A stretch of DNA of 64,000 bases. Origin: Armigeres subalbatus (taxonomy: Eukaryota > Arthropoda > Insecta > Diptera > Culicidae). The stretch lies in contig NC_085140.1 of assembly GCF_024139115.2 (NCBI RefSeq), positions 291,119,293-291,183,292 on the forward strand. The letters run 5' to 3'. Shown here piece after piece: positions 1-10,961 of the stretch; position 1 is the first letter of the stretch, and each line of letters opens with the position of its first letter. The notes beneath the pieces were generated by a model. The model ran no database searches, was not told the DNA's origin, and worked only from the letters and a program-made list of their open reading frames with translations. The position numbers were made by a program, and so were the translations under genes.

Positions 1-830
1 CCATCCATCGGCACCACGGCACAGCCGATTCGAACATTCTGTGAACGGTGAACTATAATAGGAGACTTATGTTTTATCTTTTTCTAGATTTAAAATAAGG
101 AAACAACACGGCATTTAAATTGGTTATTTTGATCTGGAATCTAATTTACGGTTTTCCTTTTTTGATGTACAAGGAAGTCGACAGAATTAGCTCACGTTGA
201 ACCGCAGTCCCGCCCGTGATGTGTATAACAAGCGTGCTGTTGGCGATGATGCTGTACTTTTCGCGAGTTCCCGACGCACGGTTAGATGTTGTTTCTGAAC
301 AAGAGCGCGCAACAACGTCGGCATCTAATCGGGGTGTGTCGAATTGGGATCGCGCAAGTGACGGCTAGCAGATTGTGCTACATTTCGTGTTTGGGGTTGA
401 TATAGAGATGGTATGTGCAACTGCTAGTGTAGTCGCTGTGCTTCAGATGCTTCGGACAGTCTTGTTAAAAAAACAAGGGGCAAGGATGCTATTAGGCCCC
501 TCATGTTCTCCAGAAGTTCTGTTGTACACCCAATATTTTTGTTTACACAGTTGGTATTCTTTAATTTTCCGGTTAACCTGATTTTTCACAGCTTTTTAAA
601 CACCACCTCAATTTCGCTTGATTTTTTGTGAATTTTTTCATGGGGTTAACTCATAGTTTCATTAACGCTAAAGGTCGTAATCAACTAAAACCAACCCGTG
701 TAAAATAAACTGGGTGTATAAAGATAGCTCAACAAGCGGTATGAAAAATCAGTGCCACTTTGTTCATTTTGTTTGCTATGCATCTCAACTCCGAAGTCGT
801 GTTACGATTATGACCAGAAAAAAAATGAAT
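1..830. other. No recognisable gene or repeat
   Basis: I see no supported coding region. Short frames here begin at non-ATG codons or show no domain. The first 370 bases are less AT-rich than what follows and could be a 5' exon or promoter of a gene outside the window, but no motif proves it. Confidence 0.3.
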
Positions 831-1767
831 TTGACACATTCTTCGGACAGGTCCACCGGAGCACCAATTTTTCAAACTCAATTTTAGACATTATCTATGT
901 GTTTCCCATATTTTCCAATACCTAAATCATCAAATAAAATATTTGGTATGATAATAGTTTAGCTTAAAATAAGTTTTTGACTAACAATTAGTATAATTGA
1001 CAGCAATGAAGAGTCACGGCTGTTTAGCCATATTTTCCCAAATTGACTGTAATTTGGGTTCTGATGCACCAATTTGCACTCTGTTCTCACCTATTCAAAG
1101 ATGAAAAAGTATAAAATCAGTACCCTATGTAAAATCTGATTTAAAATTGTAAGAAATATGAATTTTGACAAGGTGAAATCTTTCACAAAAAAGCGTTGTA
1201 ACGTCACGAAAAATGGACTGTTTTAAATTTTCTGAGAAGTACATATAAGCCTCGAATTTAAAATTTCGTATGCTCTTTGTACTCGAAAAAAGCTTTGTTT
1301 TGGTGGTAATAGACATAAAATCGGTGGTAAATAGCCTGAGTTTCATCTAGGTGAAGTTTGCGTTGTAACGTCACGGAAAAATATTCATCATATAGCCTAT
1401 GGAGCTTGTAAGATATCCGGACAAATTGGCTCAATTTGTGTTTAGCTACAGATTGAACATATCAACATAAATACAGAAAGCAAATTTTTAATCAATGTGA
1501 CATAGGGTGAAGTAGTATTTCGGCGACCTCACCCATTTCCGTCAGTATAGACGGGACAACAGAAAAATCTGTTTGCCCACAGTACAACCACCGGTGGACC
1601 GACGTGTCACTGGCGCTCTCTGATTGTCCCCCACTTTTTAACGTTCATTTGCTTTTGGCGATCACTACTATCAAATGAATTAATACACAACTCCGATACA
1701 ATGTTGATACACGTAGGTTGGTGGCTGAGCTACGAAAACTTCGCGAGCCATTATGAGATTGACGGTA

Positions 1768-2160
1768 CCCGAGCAAAGCTTGAGAGCAAATCGATAACTA
1801 ATTTTGTTCTTGTGAAATCGACTAATTTTGATAACTTAGGTTGATATCCTTTTGGTCGTTTTAACGGTTAAAAGATCAAAATCTACAGCAGAAAAATCTT
1901 ACTGTGACATCAAATCGGAAACTATTCCTGCTATCGATGAGAGCAAATCGAAAACTGATTTTGATATTGGTTCCGATAACAAAATAAGTACACAGTTTGA
2001 TGTCAGATCATACAATTTAGAAATCAACAGCAAAATGAGATCAAAATATGTAATCAGTCATGATGATACATATTTGAAAACAAATTATGATTTCAATTTG
2101 ATATCTATATCAAAATATGTTCCCTATATGCTGTCTTTATGTTTTCAGACTTTGCTCGGG
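1768..2160. mobile_element. MITE with CCCGAGCAAAG terminal inverted repeats, TA target
   Basis: The element begins CCCGAGCAAAG and ends CTTTGCTCGGG, and is flanked on both sides by TA (1766-1767 and 2161-2162). It is 393 bp and AT-rich, with an internal degenerate repeat of the form GAGAGCAAATCGA. The 103-codon open frame inside is compositional. TA flanks suggest mobilisation by a Tc1/mariner-type transposase, which is an inference. Confidence 0.75.
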
Positions 2161-2231
2161 TAGTGTACGATGATTTTTCATCATGGCGTCGTGGGCAGCA
2201 AATTTGAATTATTTTCTGACACGTCGGTAAA

Positions 2232-2250
2232 TAAATAAATAAATAAAAAA
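2232..2250 (+). repeat. (AAAT)n microsatellite
   Basis: A run of AAAT tetranucleotides starts just after a short GC-richer stretch. It may be the tail of a 5'-truncated retroposon, but no target-site duplication was found. Confidence 0.6.
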
Positions 2251-2614
2251 GCGATATTTCTCCTGTTATGCTAACAAAACCATCGAAAATTTCTTTATTT
2301 TTGGAGTTATACGAGAAACTGGCCAAATTAGAAACATGGCCTAAACTGGTACAGTTACCCTACATGTAGAAGCAATAAAGTCGTGAACGACTTCATCGAT
2401 ATATGCTAAAACAAATAATGAAACTAATCAATAAATAATCTGTCGTAAGTCATCTGATTTAGGTCTATTTAATGATGAACAAAAAAAGGTCTATTTTCAA
2501 ATATCAATGAGCTCATTCGGTCTCCCCGTGTTGAAATATTTATTCTAAAATATCGCGCACACGATACAAAAATAATGAACTAGAGCTCGGCTAGGTTTTT
2601 GAAATTTGCCGAAA

Positions 2615-4595
2615 CAGGGTGTCGACTCAAATTTGAGAATGAAATTCCCTGACTTTCCCTGACTTTCCAGACCATTTCTCGAAAAGCTCCAGGTATGAAA
2701 AATGTTTTTTTTTTCTATTCCTAGAAGCACTTTAAAATCTCTGCATATTTTATTCCTATCCCTATGAGTTCCAAACTTACTGGAAGCCTTATGACTTCTA
2801 GAAGCAGAACATTAAGGATATGTAGAATTTCGTAAGAAATTCTGGTCGTTCACAAAGAATCAAGTAAATGCACAGAACTCCTGAAAAGTTTTCATAATTC
2901 ACATCTTTCCAAAATTTACTCCAATGTTATAAACTGTCTGGTACATTCATCCACCATTGGGAATTCCCACGGACTTTCTGGAGTCGCAATAGACCTCCAA
3001 GACTACTGACACGACTCTTTTGACACGACTTTTGAACAACTTTTTGAACTATCGTGGGAGCTTCTAGAAATCCTTCTAATTCCGTTAAAAAAAACTTACG
3101 GGTTAGGTATTTTTGTAGACATCGAGAAACCTCCATTGGGTCTCAAGAATACTTACGAAGTCAGAATTCTTATTCACTCTCTGTGGAGTTAATGGACTTC
3201 TAAAAATAATCACGAACGCTGCAATCTTCCAGATAATCAAGAATACAATCCCCACAAGATCACATAAATCCATGCAGCACTTACAGCCTAGAAAAACATT
3301 CTAGCCATGCAATACTTTAAATATGTTGGTCTGAATACACTCAGGTCGTTTAATATTTGACGATGGCCCCATGGAAAAATATAAAAAAGGTCATGTTTGT
3401 GAAGAAGTGCCATAACTAGTCTCATATGCTAAGGAGTGCTCTACTCAATTTATTTTATCGAATTTTAGTTGTTTGCCAAAAGTGAATCGGTTGTCTTGGA
3501 ATTCCAGGATTGTTTTATTTATAAAAAGTTCAACTTTTATCAACTAGATGTCAGACAAGTACAACAAGCAATGAAACTTTATAAGGAAAATCTAATGGAG
3601 TTTTTTGAAGAACACGTGGAAACATGCTTGAAGTATCCTTGGCATATTTTTCGTATGGATACTTCCACAAAGACATTTCAATTCAAATTTGAATAACACC
3701 ATATAATCTAGCAAGTTTTTGGAGCGGAGCTTTGAAAAAAAAATCTATTAAACATCCATCAAGGAGCTCCAGGATTAAACTATTGAGCGAGCTCTTAGAA
3801 ATCCACTAGGATTTTTCTTTATGTTTCAGTGAGAATTTTGAAGTAATTTAGAAAATTTTCTGAAGTGAATAATTATTTTCACAAGATATCCTAAAGCATT
3901 TCTACTGGAGTAATTTCTGGACAAAATTCTCAAAGATCAACCAGAATATTTCCTGATAAAATTATTTTATAAACATCAGAAGGAGCGAATGTAAAACTGA
4001 AACATTTCCATTGACAAAAACATTATCCTCTTCTTGCGTCCGACTATGGTTATGGAGTATCGAGAAAACGTTTTATCAGGCCTCAACAGTGATCATTTGA
4101 ACAACATGGATTTTGAACCTGTGTTGTTGCTTAGAGATTAATAGAAACAAACTCGATTACCATGGGTACATGGAATGGGCCCGGAGTAAACATTTAATCT
4201 GGAGACTGTCAACGGTCACACAAAAAAAGCTTTAAAGCTTGATAGTGAAAGTGGTTGTCGACTGTAACTGCCTCGGAGTATTGTTTTGTTTATCGGCTAT
4301 GCATTCTGATTACCAGCTAAAACGCTATATTAATTCTGATCCGAAGTTTCGGTACTTTTATTGATCCTATTTCAATGGATTAAAATGGTTCAGCGTTTCA
4401 TTGTCAGTGTTTAGTAGTGTTTAGCATATTGCTCGAAATAAAAAAAAATTAACTATAAATTTTCAACATTGGGTTTCTTGATTTTTTCCCTGACCTCAAT
4501 CGAAATTCCCTGACTTTCCCTGACATTCCAGGTCCAAATTGGAATTCCCTGACTTTCCCTGACTTTCCAGGTTTTTCCAGGTAGTCGACACCCTG
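2615..4595. mobile_element. Non-autonomous DNA transposon, TIR CAGGGTGTCGACT, 5-bp TSD
   Basis: The ends are CAGGGTGTCGACT and AGTCGACACCCTG. Both are followed inward by subterminal runs of CCCTGACTTTCC, two copies on the left and more on the right. CGAAA flanks the element on both sides (2610-2614 and 4596-4600), a 5-bp target-site duplication. The element is about 1.98 kb. A 75-codon frame at 3469-3696 begins with a non-ATG codon and matches nothing I recognise. The superfamily is unassigned: the CAGGG-type end would fit hAT-like elements, but a 5-bp duplication is not the usual 8. Confidence 0.7.
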
Positions 4596-4599
4596 CGAA

Positions 4600-5280
4600 A
4601 GAAATACTGCCCCCAGAGGTCCAAAGGTACCAGTTTAGATAGGAACAGTACTATGCAATCATCAATGTGAAATTTCTTGATGTAGAAGTCAGGGCGTTAG
4701 TAAGTTGTTGCGGTTGTATCCATAGCCTCCCGGGGCTAAGAAACCTCAAACCGCATTGAGAGTGACTATGTGCGTTCATGCGTCTGATACCAAATGAAAT
4801 GTGACAAAGCTAAAAAAAAACTTCAACGATGGTGTTGATAAACAATTTACTTATCAGATAACTAATGTTAAATTTCTTGAAGTATCTTGTATTTCACGTG
4901 GAATAGACAATCAGAACTAGTTCTGCTATTGCAGTTACTTTCAAGAAATTTGGCATTTGAAAACCCAAGCATCAAAGCGAGCGTTCGGAATATAAAGTCT
5001 AATTGTACACACTTGCTTCTACTATTATAATAAAATTTTAGATTTCAAATGATTTTCATAAAATTTCAGTTATGCTGAAATTTTGACATAAGACCAAACA
5101 AAACACTGTGTATTATGCTTGAACGATCAGCTTTTTGTTTCTACTCGGTTAAATCTTACAAAGAAGCCAAAATATGGGTTCCAGTTTGAAAATTTGGGCA
5201 TTGGAATTAACGCTCCGTGCCATTGATCAACCTAATACAGTATCGAACATTATATCTTTTTTACTTTGGTACAACACCAT
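4600..5280. other. Intergenic, nothing recognised
   Basis: AT-rich sequence without a supported frame or a repeat I can delimit. Confidence 0.4.
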
Positions 5281-5805
5281 ACACTATGGATTGAAAACTC
5301 GTGTTAAAATTGATTTTAAAGTGGTATACTTTTTCGTGACGTTACAACGCTTTGAAAAACCTGTTTTTAGAGCACCTTGCGTTGTAACGTCACGAAATGT
5401 TCATGTCGAATAGAACGAACTTAGTCCGTATTTTGGGCATATTACCCCATAGGGTCATCCATTATCCTCATATATTTTAAAGGTGTTCATTATTTTTGGA
5501 GCAAAATAACGACCAGAGCAGAGAATTAACCATGTTTAAGTCAAGGTACAAAATCAGGAATTCACGTGCGTTGTAACGTCACGCAGCAAATTGCATTCCA
5601 GAAAGCCATTTTCATACACATATTCGGTGTCAATATATCTATTCGATTCGAAATTTTATAAGGATTTAGAATATGTAATAATATGCATATGTTTACTGAT
5701 GTTTTATGCAAGATTTCTCCAAGAAAACATTTAAAGGTACGTCAAAACGTTGTAACGTCACGCCGGAATGTGTCATTTAAATAAACTAAGAAAACTTTCG
5801 GAATA

Positions 5806-7321
5806 GTCGTCTATATTGTTCGGGCTCAAGGAAAATGCCTAGAAGATTATAATGGGTGTAATAAAAAGCAGAATAGAAAGTGAAAAAAAGTGTTGTCAAA
5901 TTTAAATTAAATGATTCATTTGTTTTCTACTGGTTTCCGTCAATGAATATGTGTATGTTTGGAAGAAAAACGGAGTTGCTTGGCTTTTTAATCTTTTGTT
6001 CAGTGTTAATACAGTGCTAATTAATCGAAAATGAATTCCATTTCGGGATATGTGTAGCCATTCTAGGATTATTTGACATGATCCAGAAAACCTCTGTGCT
6101 GAATGGTGGAAAGTTCTGAAGCTTCTTAGAAGACTCGGTGAGATCTATCCTTGTTCTCTTATAATATTTCAGTTAAATAAACTATGTGTTCTTTTCATGT
6201 CTCTTGAAAACCTTTTGTAGAACGTTTGTTTATGGTCATAATTATATCTCTTGACAAATTATTTGTTGTTCGTTCTATCAATACTAGCAGTATTATTTAA
6301 CGTCAATGGGTCTAAAGTTAGATTGGATCATCGCTTTCACCGACAGTTTGGAGGTCGGATAACAATTTGTTCAAAAAGGTCTCTTACAATTTAGCTTTCT
6401 TGCCAATCAATCAATTCCTTTGACTTAAATAAATTGCATTTGCAAGTAACTTTCATTCTTATATTCTATAGCTTGATATTAGAGTCCTATAAGAAGAGTA
6501 ACGTCATGTGCCACGTTTGACAGGTCTCCTGCTCGTTTGGAACGCGCATTTGTATGGAACTGGCAGACGATTCTGTTCCAATTCTGACACTTGACGACAC
6601 TGTTATTATAGTCACTGTACTTGATATAATCTCTAAACCTCTAATGAACATATTGTGAACATTGTATTCTTCAATTTTATGATGTGGTTAGAATTGTTAT
6701 GCTCTCTATATTACTTCTTTTTCCTCATATTCTCATGAATGGATGATCTCCTAATTAGACTCTTGCAGATCTGACTGTATTTATGGTAGTTCTATTTTTG
6801 AAGCCAATAAAATGTAGAAAAGAAAACTTACTATTATATTCATAACTAATTGAATTTGACTTTATAGTGGACGATCTAAATTGATGGACACGTAGTAGCT
6901 GTTTATATTTCTAACCTTCATCGTTTTATCAATTTAAATACTCATAAAAATAACCACTAAATACGTACAGGGCATCGTTTGCTGCTATTGCCGCGGATAT
7001 TGTGGGAGTCCCAGGTATCCGGTTCACGCTTTAGTTAGCAACGGTGGCTCTTCTCGACCTTCTACTTCCTTAGTAATAATACGAATAAGGGCATCCTTGT
7101 GAAGTTTTGCTGTACCTGTTATGAACAACTAATACATCCCATTCCCTACACTTTCTGAAGAAACATTTCGTGCTTCAGAAGTGAATCCTTTTTGTAGTAC
7201 TAGTCTTCGTAACAAAAAGGGCACCATAACGGAGCATGCGATTTGATCAAATTATTTGTAGTACTACTTGATCAACGCCCCCAGATGGGTGAGGAATAGA
7301 GGATGACGCACACACACACAC
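5806..7321 (+). mobile_element. Microsatellite-tailed non-LTR retroposon with 21-bp TSD
   Basis: A 21-bp direct repeat beginning ACTAAGAAAACTTTC flanks this segment at 5785-5805 and 7322-7342. The right end is a (CA)n tail at 7308-7321, preceded by a GC-richer stretch at 6970-7300. These are marks of target-primed reverse transcription. No long frame survives, so this is a truncated or decayed copy. The segment around 7010-7120 has CCCAGGTA-type wording like 9760-9860, suggesting a shared LINE family (possibly LOA/R1-like; uncertain). Confidence 0.7.
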
Positions 7322-7342
7322 ACTAAGAAAACTTTCGGAATA

Positions 7343-7964
7343 CAGTGTTGACGCCAATTTTGTTACTCCCTGATTTTGTGTACCCCCGATTTAATCACGT
7401 TTTCAATCCGATTTTATCAGGTTTATTATTTATATAATTTTATAACGTTATTGACCCGATTTTGTCAGACCAAAAAATTTTGAAAATTTTGGCCGTTCTT
7501 TTGATTAATCAAATAATACCGCAAGCAACAATGATTTTCATTAAATAACTTTCCCCGCCCGCGGTTTTTGTAAGCCTTTTCGACGAGAAACAGCCGGTAC
7601 CGTTAACGTATTTTACCTTTCCAAGACATAAACTGATTCACATTAGTCAAATTAAATAAAAAATTGAAAATAAATTTTATTCCATTTTTTCACATTCCCT
7701 ACACAGTATAAAAATGTTACAGCATATATGATGTAACAAAAAGGCTCCGTTCGATTCGACTCATTTTTCCATCAGGTCGTCGTTACTATGGAGCTTGTTT
7801 TCAATATTGCGCACAAGAAAAAGTTGGATGTAAAATTAAAGGCTATTGAACACAAAAATATGAGTTCAAATATTTCCATACTAGGGTGTAATTTTCAGAA
7901 TTTTTAACTGTGTACTTTATCACCCCTAAATTCACCAGAGGGTGATAAAATCGGGTTATTACTG
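7343..7964. mobile_element. Probable MITE with CAGTRWTRAC ends, TA target
   Basis: The left end CAGTGTTGAC and the right end GTTATTACTG are imperfect inverted repeats flanked by TA (7341-7342, 7965-7966). Several copies of CCCGATTT(T)ATCA-type words lie just inside both ends. The left TA is the last two bases of the preceding retroposon's TSD, so this MITE landed exactly at that boundary or used that TA. A pogo/Tigger-like mobiliser is possible but unproven. Confidence 0.5.
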
Positions 7965-7989
7965 TACAAAATTAACATTTTTTTTTTGT

Positions 7990-8330
7990 TCATATCCGCA
8001 CAGACAGACCTATTCGAGTCTTTCCATTCTCGAAGAACTTAGTTGAATACAAATAGGGGAACTGCTCCTTGAATTCATACCATGTACCCAAATCAATACC
8101 ATTCGAAAACAAAGAATCGGGATGCAAATTGTTTTATTTCTCGTTTTTGTGATTCTTTTCAGCAGTGAGTACGCCGGATAACAACAAAACACGACACAAA
8201 TTAAGCCTAAATTGCCTGGGGTGGGATTGCGCATCTCGAATTGATTCATTCGATTCGTACGTTTTTGCATTCGTTTCGAAAAAAAAATGCGGCTTTATGT
8301 ATTTCGTTCGACTTCTTTCAGTCGCAGTAC
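7990..8330 (-). repeat. Dispersed repeat related to 32130-32530
   Basis: On the minus strand this stretch and 32121-32516 translate into similar strings (SLLK, then KTRNK against KIRNK), and both carry a TTTTCAGCAG word followed by TGAGTACG or AGAGCACG. They look like two diverged copies of one repeat. The protein-like strings are not evidence of a gene. Confidence 0.4.
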
Positions 8331-8349
8331 AAGATTTCGAATGGTGCTG

Positions 8350-9880
8350 TACTAGCTCAATCGAGACTCCCGACGGATCTTAGTAGCCTTCTTATCGTGC
8401 AATACCGGCTTGGCGCAGGTTCCCTTCAGGTCGGTTGCCATACTGACCTTACTAAGCTTTGGAGTTGCTCCAGTAACAGCCATGCATCTGCAGAGTTCTG
8501 CAGTCTGGCTTTCTGCCAGCTGCTTTTCTTCCGTAAGGACTCGAATCTTCGACTTGGCTTCCTTCCTGGCCTCCACCGCTTGGCTCACTACCAACTCTTT
8601 CTCCTCGGTAAGTTGGCGGATCTTTCGTTTCGCCTCCTTACTTGCCTGCAGCAAGGACTTTCACTCCTGCTTTGCCTCTCCAATCATGTTGCAAAGGGTC
8701 AGCGCGGACTTCTTAAGGTCCTTGCTGTACTTCCCGCTGTTGTCCAGAAAGGACATGATTAGGTCCGTTACGTCTGTAATCAGCTCCATTTTTTGGTCTT
8801 CACTCTCCTTGTGACTGGTCATTAGAGTGATTAAAATTTTGACTTTTTTGCCCCCCGATGCTTAAACGGTTGCATTTGCTATTTTAATAATCCTCCTAAA
8901 TTTTTAGCAATTTTGAATGTAATTTGACTGTGCACACGTCATTTGAAGTTTGTATGGAAATTACTGTGAAAACTGACTCTTATGTGAAAGATCGATCCGA
9001 GAGGTGGCCCATGAACTATTTAAATATAATCAACACATTGCCTATACAGAATACTTCTCAAGCTGAAAGGCAGTTGTTGATGCGAAGCGATTTCTTGTTT
9101 GGAAGCAAAGTTATGAAGAAAACAAAAAAGCTCATTATTGATATTGATGTTATTCTTTTACGTGTTAAATTGAATTTCCCACGATTCAGTATTTCCTTAA
9201 TAACTTTTCTTACGAGCATCAAATCGTTTCGCAACAAAGACGGCCTGTTTCCTTGTAAATATTCTTATGTTGCCGATCTACTCATATGTTGTTAGAACTT
9301 AAAGGGAAGCGTTTGGTAACGGTTTTCTATGAAAATTACTGTTCTCATAGCAATTTTCATACAAACTTCAAACCGCGCGTGGTCACTCAATTTACATCCA
9401 AATTAGCTAAAAATTTAGGTGAGTTGATAAAAAGGCAAATGCAATCGTTTAAGTATCGGGGGCAAAAACTTCAAAATTTGAATCACTCTACTGGTCATCA
9501 CTTCCGTGTTCAGGGTAGCCCGTCCATCTTGATCTCGATTGGCGGCTCCTCCGACCTGCCACGCTCTTCTGTATTGGTGGGGCGACCTGTTAAGACCACT
9601 TCGTTTGGCAAAGGGATCCACCCTTTCGTCAGACGCATCTCCCTCTCCACTCAAATTTGTTTTTTTTTTGGTTTGGTCGACATTTTGGTCCCACGAGTCG
9701 TGCGAGAAAACAGGTCCGCCACGCCAGAGCTCCGCGATAACGTGGTAAGGGAACGTTATACTATGGGGGTTCCCAGGTACCCCACAGGCTCCGTTAGTGG
9801 GCTGCTATTTATTTCACCCCTCAGACCATGCATCCCCTTGGCACGGGTCGCTTGATACCGTAGGATTAGGGTATGGGACG
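8350..9880 (-). pseudogene. 5' part of a LINE (ORF1 relic), interrupted by a MITE
   Basis: On the minus strand an ATG near 9686 opens a lysine-rich N-terminus (MSTKPKKKTN) that continues to about 9505. After a MITE the frame resumes near 8810 (KESEDQKMELIT) and runs to about 8355 with a charged coiled-coil stretch of repeated K-I-R-x-LTEEK heptads. One in-frame stop interrupts it near 8668. A GC-rich leader lies at 9690-9880. Such a lysine-rich, coiled-coil ORF1 preceding a missing ORF2 is typical of non-LTR retrotransposons. I suspect the LOA/R1 group, but no reverse transcriptase is present to prove it. Confidence 0.55.
8811..9501. mobile_element. MITE with long terminal inverted repeats inserted in LINE ORF1
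   Basis: The left arm starts GTGACTGGTCATTAGAGTG and the reverse complement of the right arm starts GTGATGACCAGTAGAGTG. Similarity continues for about 190 bp through GCCCCC(C)GAT, CTTAAACG and TTGCATTTG blocks. Removing it restores the reading of the surrounding minus-strand ORF1. The exact target duplication is unclear (candidate AAG or GGA words). Frames inside, at 8924-9295 and 9286-9855, are not genes. Confidence 0.7.
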
Positions 9881-9899
9881 TCATAATATTAGCTGCACT

Positions 9900-10470
9900 G
9901 AAGTGCTGCTGATAATATGACCCGATTTACACCGCTATACACTTCTCAAAAGTAGTGTAGCGGGTATTACAAAACATGGTATTTTTCCTCAACTATCTTA
10001 TCCGACTTGCATTGTTCATGGTACTCTTTGGTGCTGGTAACGTAAGTCTCTAAAGGTGTGAAAAAGGGTATGAAAGTCCATGGCTTCGTTATCGATACTC
10101 GACTTTGTTCTGAAACTTATTCTTCATCTGAACTCTTGAATTTTCGGGTGGGAGCTTCCATTTTTCTTTTGTAATTTTTACTGGAAATAAATGTTGGTGT
10201 TATTAGAATCACGAAATAAAATTTTAATAAAAAATCGATTATAAAGCAAAATTTACAGCTTTTAAACCTTAGGCAATAGATAAACTTGATTGAATCTTTG
10301 ACATTTCAGCCGTCTTCAGTGTCTCGTACTTGACTCGACTTGATACGTGGCACAATTTGAACTTGGCAGTGATGTTTATATGGCATATCGTAGTGGTGGG
10401 ATTTTATTTCATATCCTGAAAGCTTCAAGCATGTAAACAAGTAGTTAAAAATTACATGAAATTTTGATTT
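9900..10470. other. Intergenic, nothing firm
   Basis: No supported gene. Near 10313-10340 there is one copy of the TCTCGTACTTGACTCGACTT word, also seen in the foldback at 20078-20342 and at 46587-46607, so a fragment of that family may lie here. Confidence 0.35.
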
Positions 10471-10475
10471 TCTAT

Positions 10476-10705
10476 CACCCAACCAGCGGATGGCAGATTT
10501 TAATACAGTTCTGCATAAGAACCTTACAGAAACTGTATAATAATTGGGCATATACAATTTTCGTAAGATTTTAATACAATCGTTGTATTGAAATTATACA
10601 GATTTGTATTATTTTAATACAATTTCTGTATAAAAACCTTACAGATTTGTATATGCCACGTTTTTATACAATAATTGTAAGATCTGTTTTTTGGGTGTAA
10701 TATCA
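10476..10705. mobile_element. MITE of the CACCCAAC family, AT-rich hairpin
   Basis: The left end CACCCAACCAGCGGATG and the right end TTTTTTGGGTG bound repeated GTATTAAAATC and GTAAGATTTTAATACAA words in inverted arrangement. A better-preserved relative with CACCCAACCGGCG ends lies at 20741-21198. The exact right border is uncertain. Confidence 0.5.
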
Positions 10706-10748
10706 GTAATAGTGGCTGTTATATTGAATATCAGGACAATATTAGGAG

Positions 10749-10769
10749 GTTCAAATATACATGGAACTT
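10749..10769 (+). repeat. Left 21-bp target-site duplication
   Basis: Begins GTTCAAATATACATGG and is identical to 15215-15235. It frames the nested retroposon 10770-15214. Confidence 0.9.
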
Positions 10770-10961
10770 GACGAGATCGCAGCAAGCCATTCGCGCGGAC
10801 GATTGCTTTTAAATTCGCTGTCACGGTTTTTGTTCGTTTCCGCAAGAAATAGATTCAGCTGATGTGTTTTTTTTTTTGGATATGTAGGGGGAATGACGGC
10901 TTTGGCAGGTTTTGTTCTATTATTGTCAGGGGGGTCTTTTATGACTGATTATGCTCAAATT

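Larger units (their letters stand above)
1195..5762. repeat. Six dispersed copies of a 14-bp motif GTTGTAACGTCACG
   Basis: Exact copies of GTTGTAACGTCACG lie at 1195-1208, 1362-1375, 5381-5394, 5570-5583 and 5749-5762 on the plus strand and at 5335-5348 on the minus strand. They form two clusters, about 1.2-1.4 kb and 5.3-5.8 kb. The motif contains ACGTCA, the half-site of CRE/ATF-type bZIP binding sites (known biology), but no gene stands next to it. The clusters most likely belong to copies or ends of one repetitive element. The function is unknown. Confidence 0.6.

Noticed and set aside
375..581. 68-codon frame near the left edge
   Set aside because: Non-ATG start, no motif, no splice context that I could support.
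1852..2163. 103-codon frame
   Set aside because: Lies wholly within a TA-flanked MITE and starts with a non-ATG codon.
832..5775. A single 5-kb transposon bounded by TGACACATTC words
   Set aside because: Only about 10 bp of inverted match and no target duplication. Kept as a hint in the motif finding, not as a feature.
8241..8814. Plus-strand frames of 134-173 codons
   Set aside because: Shadow of the minus-strand coiled-coil ORF1 relic.
9286..9855. 189-codon plus-strand frame
   Set aside because: It runs antisense to the LINE ORF1 and through the right arm of a MITE. No domain in this sense.
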